Positions 61,212 to 64,000 of a DNA stretch of 64,000 nt are shown here, in pieces. Position 1 is the first letter of the stretch, and each line of letters starts with the position of its first letter. Both the position numbers and the translations under genes were made by a program. The DNA is from Streptomyces monomycini (GTDB lineage: Bacteria; Actinomycetota; Actinomycetes; Streptomycetales; Streptomycetaceae): contig NZ_JAFIQY010000001.1 in the NCBI RefSeq assembly GCF_022271435.1, positions 62,001 to 126,000 on the forward strand. The letters run 5' to 3'. The notes beneath the pieces were generated by a model. It saw nothing but the letters and a program-made list of their open reading frames with translations, was not told the origin of the DNA and did no database searches.

Positions 61212-64000
61212 TCAGTCCTCCAGCGCGGCCCGCACCTCCTCGGCGAGCAGGGTCACGTAAGCGTCGGCCCAGCCCTCGACCGTGGACTGCTCCCACAGAT
61301 CGGTCGAGTACTCCATGTACCCGGTCAGCGTGTCGCCCGCCGGGATCAGCCCGACGCTGAGGTCCGTACGGGCGGCCGGGACGGCCAGGTCCTCGACCAC
61401 GGCGGCCACACCGGGCAGCTCGATGTCCGTCTGCAGCGAGCTCTGGTACGCGAACCCGAACGGCACGTGGTCCGGCACCTCGACCCCCATCTCCTCGCGC
61501 AGCGGCTCGACGAGCCTGCGCAGCGACATGATGTGGTCGATGCCCTCGATCGAGGTGTGCGCGACCTGCCGCACGAGGTCGGTGAAGGTGCCGTCCCCGT
61601 CGAGCCGGATACGCAGCGGGAGGCCCACGGCCGTGCAGGCCATCAGCGACTCGAAGGCTCGGCGCTCACGGTTGGCGTAGGCGACGTTCGCGACGACGTC
61701 CGTCCGCCCGGAGAGCGTGCCGATCAGCTGCCCCAGGGCGGCGGTCGTGACCGCGTACGGTGTCGTGCCGCACTTCCTGGCCAGCCGTTCCACGTCGGCC
61801 AGCAGATCGGTGTCCACGGAGAAGAGCACGACGCGGCCCTGTCCGCTGAGGGTTTCCGGGCGCGGCCGGTCCAGCGGCAGCCCCAGCTCGAAGGGCGCCC
61901 CGTCCAGTTCCCTGGCCCAGTACTTCAGGATGCGCTGGTCGGGCCGCTCCGGTGCGGTCTCCCGCTGCCAGCGGGCGTACTCGGTCGGCTGCGGCACCGT
62001 ACTGGCCAGCGTGTGCGGCGTCCCGGTCGCCGCGGCGCCGTAGAGGGCGGCGAAGTCGCTCAGCAGGACGCTGACCGCCCAGCCGTCGCAGGTGGAGTGG
62101 TGCAGTACGAAGAACAGCACCCAGGTCGACGGGCCGCTGCGCACCAGCCGGAGCTTGGGCGCCACCCCCTCGCCGAAGTCGAACCGGGTGGCGGCGGCCT
62201 GGGCGCTGATCTGCTCGATCTCGGCGTCCACGGTCCCGGCGGAGCCCGCCGTTCCGGCACCCGTACCCCGGCCGGTGGTCAGGTCCTCGACCTGGAGGTC
62301 GACCGGCCGTGGCCGCAGGATCTCCTGCCACCACTGCCCGTCCTCCTGCACGAACCGGGTTCGCAGCGACTCGTGGCGGGCGATGAGCTGGCTGAGTGCG
62401 GTACGCAGCGCCGGCAGGTCCAGGCCGCCGGTGAGCGTGATGCGCAGGGCGACGTTGAACACGTGCGGCGTGGGGTGGTGGTCCTGGGCGATGAAGCCCT
62501 GCTGCTGGTAGGTGGCCGGCGCCCGGTCCACCACGTCCGTGGCGCCGTCCGGTTCCCCGTGCGTTCCGGTATCGGTGCCGGTGGCGGCCCCGCCCCGGCC
62601 CCCGGCACCCGCTCCGGCACCGGCGCGGGTCCCGGCGCCCGTACGGGTGTCCTCGGAGCGCTTGGCCCCGGTGCCCTCGGCGGACCCGTCGGTTCCGGTG
62701 TCGCCGGCCAGGTACGCCGCCATGGCCCGTACCGTCGGCTCCTGGTAGAAGCGCACCATCGGGTACTCCTGGCCGAACACCTCCCGGGCCCGGTTCACCA
62801 GCCGGATCGCGGCGATCGAGTGACCGCCGAGGTCGAAGAAGGAGGCGTCGGGCCCGATGGCGTCGGCCGTGAGGCCGAAGGCGTCGGCCCACAGGGCCCG
62901 GAGACGGTGTTCGATCCGGTCCCGGAGGCCGGGTTCGGGCCCGTCGGCGGAAGCGGCGGCAGCAGCGGCAGGGACGGATGCCGTCTGCCGGGCGTCCTGC
63001 CCCGGCTTTTCCGAAGCGGGAGCGGGCCGCGCCGACGTGACGATCTCCGGGTCCGGCAGCGCGGCGCGGTCCAGCTTCCCGTTACCCCCGAGCGGCAGTG
63101 CGGTGAGGACCGCCCAGGACCGCGGTACGAGGTACTCCGGCAGCCGGGCCGCGAGTTCGCGGGCCAGCCGGTCGGCGTACGTCCGGCGGCCGGCCGCGGT
63201 GGCGGTGGCGTCCGCGTCCCGGTCCGCCGGTACGGCGTAGGCGGCGAGGTAGGCCTCGCCGCGGCTGTCGCGGCGGGCCACCACGACGGCCTCGCGCACG
63301 CCGTCCAGGGCGTTGAGCGCGCGGGCCGCCTCCTCCGGTTCGACGCGGTAGCCGCGGACCTTCACCTGGTCGTCGGCGCGGCCACGGAACTCCAGCGCGC
63401 CGTCCTCGGTCCACCGCACCAGGTCACCGGTGCGGTAGAAGCGGTGTCCGGCCGGCCGAGCGCCGTCGCCGGACGCCCCGGGCGTCTCAGCCGTGGCCGC
63501 ACCCGTACCGGACTCCGCGCCGAGCGGATCCGGTCCGAAACGGTCGTCGGCCGACACGGGTACGCCCAGGTAGCCCCGGGCGATGCCCGGCCCGCCGACG
63601 TACAGCTCGCCCACCGTGCCGAGCGGCACCGGCGCGCCGGACGTGTCGAGGACCCGCAGGCTGACGTTGTCGGCGGGGCGGCCGATCGGGATCGGCCCCG
63701 AGCCGGTGTCGGGCGTGCGCGGGCCGACGGTCTCGATGGTGCACAGCACGGTCGTCTCGGTCGGTCCGTAGACGTTGACCGTCTCATACGCCACGTCCGG
63801 GTGCGGCCGTGTGCGCATCACGTCACCGCCCAGCAGCAGGTGGCGCAGCGGCGGCTGTTCGGCGGGCGGCAGGGTGAGCAGTGCTTCGCCCAGGGCGGTG
63901 GGCAGGATCGAGAAGGTCACGTGCTGCTGGGCGTACCAGCGGGCCAGTTCCGCAGTGTCCGCACGGACCGTGTCGTCGGCGATGACGAGTGACGCTCCGG
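61212..64000 (-). CDS. Nonribosomal peptide synthetase, C-terminal part (A-PCP-C), 5' end beyond window
   Basis: The open frame enters from the right edge and stops at 61212; about 929 codons are visible. Order: second half of an adenylation domain (YGPTETTVLC, GELYVGGPGIARGYLG, YRTGDLVRW, VKVRGYRVEPEE, NGKLDRAALP near 63060), carrier domain with FFDLGGHSIAAIRL (phosphopantetheine Ser near 62822), a Gly/Thr-rich linker, and a condensation domain with the intact HHSTCDGW motif (62079-62102) ending near the stop. No thioesterase, reductase or second carrier follows, so this is a terminal C domain. The specificity-code residues lie partly outside the window and cannot be read. Confidence 0.93.
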   Translation of the reverse strand, partial: GASLVIADDTVRADTAELARWYAQQHVTFSILPTALGEALLTLPPAEQPPLRHLLLGGDVMRTRPHPDVAYETVNVYGPTETTVLCTIETVGPRTPDTGSGPIPIGRPADNVSLRVLDTSGAPVPLGTVGELYVGGPGIARGYLGVPVSADDRFGPDPLGAESGTGAATAETPGASGDGARPAGHRFYRTGDLVRWTEDGALEFRGRADDQVKVRGYRVEPEEAARALNALDGVREAVVVARRDSRGEAYLAAYAVPADRDADATATAAGRRTYADRLARELAARLPEYLVPRSWAVLTALPLGGNGKLDRAALPDPEIVTSARPAPASEKPGQDARQTASVPAAAAAASADGPEPGLRDRIEHRLRALWADAFGLTADAIGPDASFFDLGGHSIAAIRLVNRAREVFGQEYPMVRFYQEPTVRAMAAYLAGDTGTDGSAEGTGAKRSEDTRTGAGTRAGAGAGAGGRGGAATGTDTGTHGEPDGATDVVDRAPATYQQQGFIAQDHHPTPHVFNVALRITLTGGLDLPALRTALSQLIARHESLRTRFVQEDGQWWQEILRPRPVDLQVEDLTTGRGTGAGTAGSAGTVDAEIEQISAQAAATRFDFGEGVAPKLRLVRSGPSTWVLFFVLHHSTCDGWAVSVLLSDFAALYGAAATGTPHTLASTVPQPTEYARWQRETAPERPDQRILKYWARELDGAPFELGLPLDRPRPETLSGQGRVVLFSVDTDLLADVERLARKCGTTPYAVTTAALGQLIGTLSGRTDVVANVAYANRERRAFESLMACTAVGLPLRIRLDGDGTFTDLVRQVAHTSIEGIDHIMSLRRLVEPLREEMGVEVPDHVPFGFAYQSSLQTDIELPGVAAVVEDLAVPAARTDLSVGLIPAGDTLTGYMEYSTDLWEQSTVEGWADAYVTLLAEEVRAALED

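Noticed and set aside
60849..63992. Over 1000-codon open frame antisense to the NRPS gene
   Set aside because: The NRPS frame shows domain motifs; the opposite strand gives only Gly/Arg/Val-rich sequence, a shadow.

Overview
The window is high-GC actinobacterial DNA, almost certainly from a Streptomyces. It has strong G/C third-codon bias, many GTG and TTG starts, ATGA-type overlaps, a conservon, DUF5954, a MocR-YczE pair, rare TTA codons, and mostly accessory and catabolic genes around one large replication gene. No rRNA, tRNA, convincing CRISPR array or complete transposon was seen. Both edges cut genes: an extradiol dioxygenase on the left and a nonribosomal peptide synthetase on the right.

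Layout. (1) 1-7.9 kb: a catabolic block with an extradiol dioxygenase, aldehyde dehydrogenase, MarR regulator, SDR, acetoacetate-decarboxylase-fold protein, glutamine-synthetase-like ligase and cytochrome P450. Five copies of a 14-bp inverted repeat (GTTTG-N4-CAAAC type) lie in the three promoter regions that serve it, which suggests one MarR regulon. (2) 8-16 kb: DUF5954, a LysR regulator, two Hsp31-like DJ-1 proteins, an MFS exporter whose ribosome binding site sits in an octamer tandem repeat, and a cupin / PfpI / HAD operon. (3) 16.5-20.2 kb: a full-length DnaE-type replicative polymerase alpha subunit that looks like a paralogue. (4) 20.2-21.8 kb: a gene graveyard with remnants of a methyltransferase, a DUF5825-like RiPP-associated protein broken by one extra T, and a DUF4386 protein. 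(5) 21.8-24.5 kb: a NarL/DesK-type two-component pair with a divergent membrane protein. (6) 25-31.8 kb: a DMATS-family aromatic prenyltransferase and a PLP enzyme, convergent with a complete conservon (kinase, roadblock, DUF742, GTPase and a CYP157-like P450 lacking the ExxR motif).

(7) 32.4-33.4 kb: a second graveyard (class A beta-lactamase with an internal deletion, nitroreductase and TetR fragments). (8) 33.5-39.5 kb: an acyltransferase-3, an SGNH hydrolase, an epoxide hydrolase with a TetR regulator, fragments of an ABC permease and a nucleotidyltransferase, and a StrR/ParB-type regulator. (9) 40-45 kb: a sigma factor fused to an anti-sigma-like zinc motif, a membrane segment and a CAP domain; a D,D-carboxypeptidase; a CPBP protease; and a LysR regulator. 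(10) 45.3-49.9 kb: a four-gene acyl-CoA catabolic operon (CoA-transferase, hydratase, dehydrogenase, acyl-CoA dehydrogenase). (11) 50-61 kb: a second hydroxymethylbilane synthase, a DDN-type reductase, an ABC exporter operon with its own regulator and operators, a MocR-YczE pair, a quinone oxidoreductase and a cold-shock protein. (12) 61.2-64 kb: the C-terminal part of an NRPS, ordered adenylation, carrier, condensation, which ends unusually in a condensation domain.

Three genes carry the rare TTA codon (MFS exporter, membrane protein at 23.9 kb, PLP enzyme at 26.1 kb), so the exporter and the prenyltransferase locus may depend on bldA. All functions are read from sequence and family knowledge; no database search was run.
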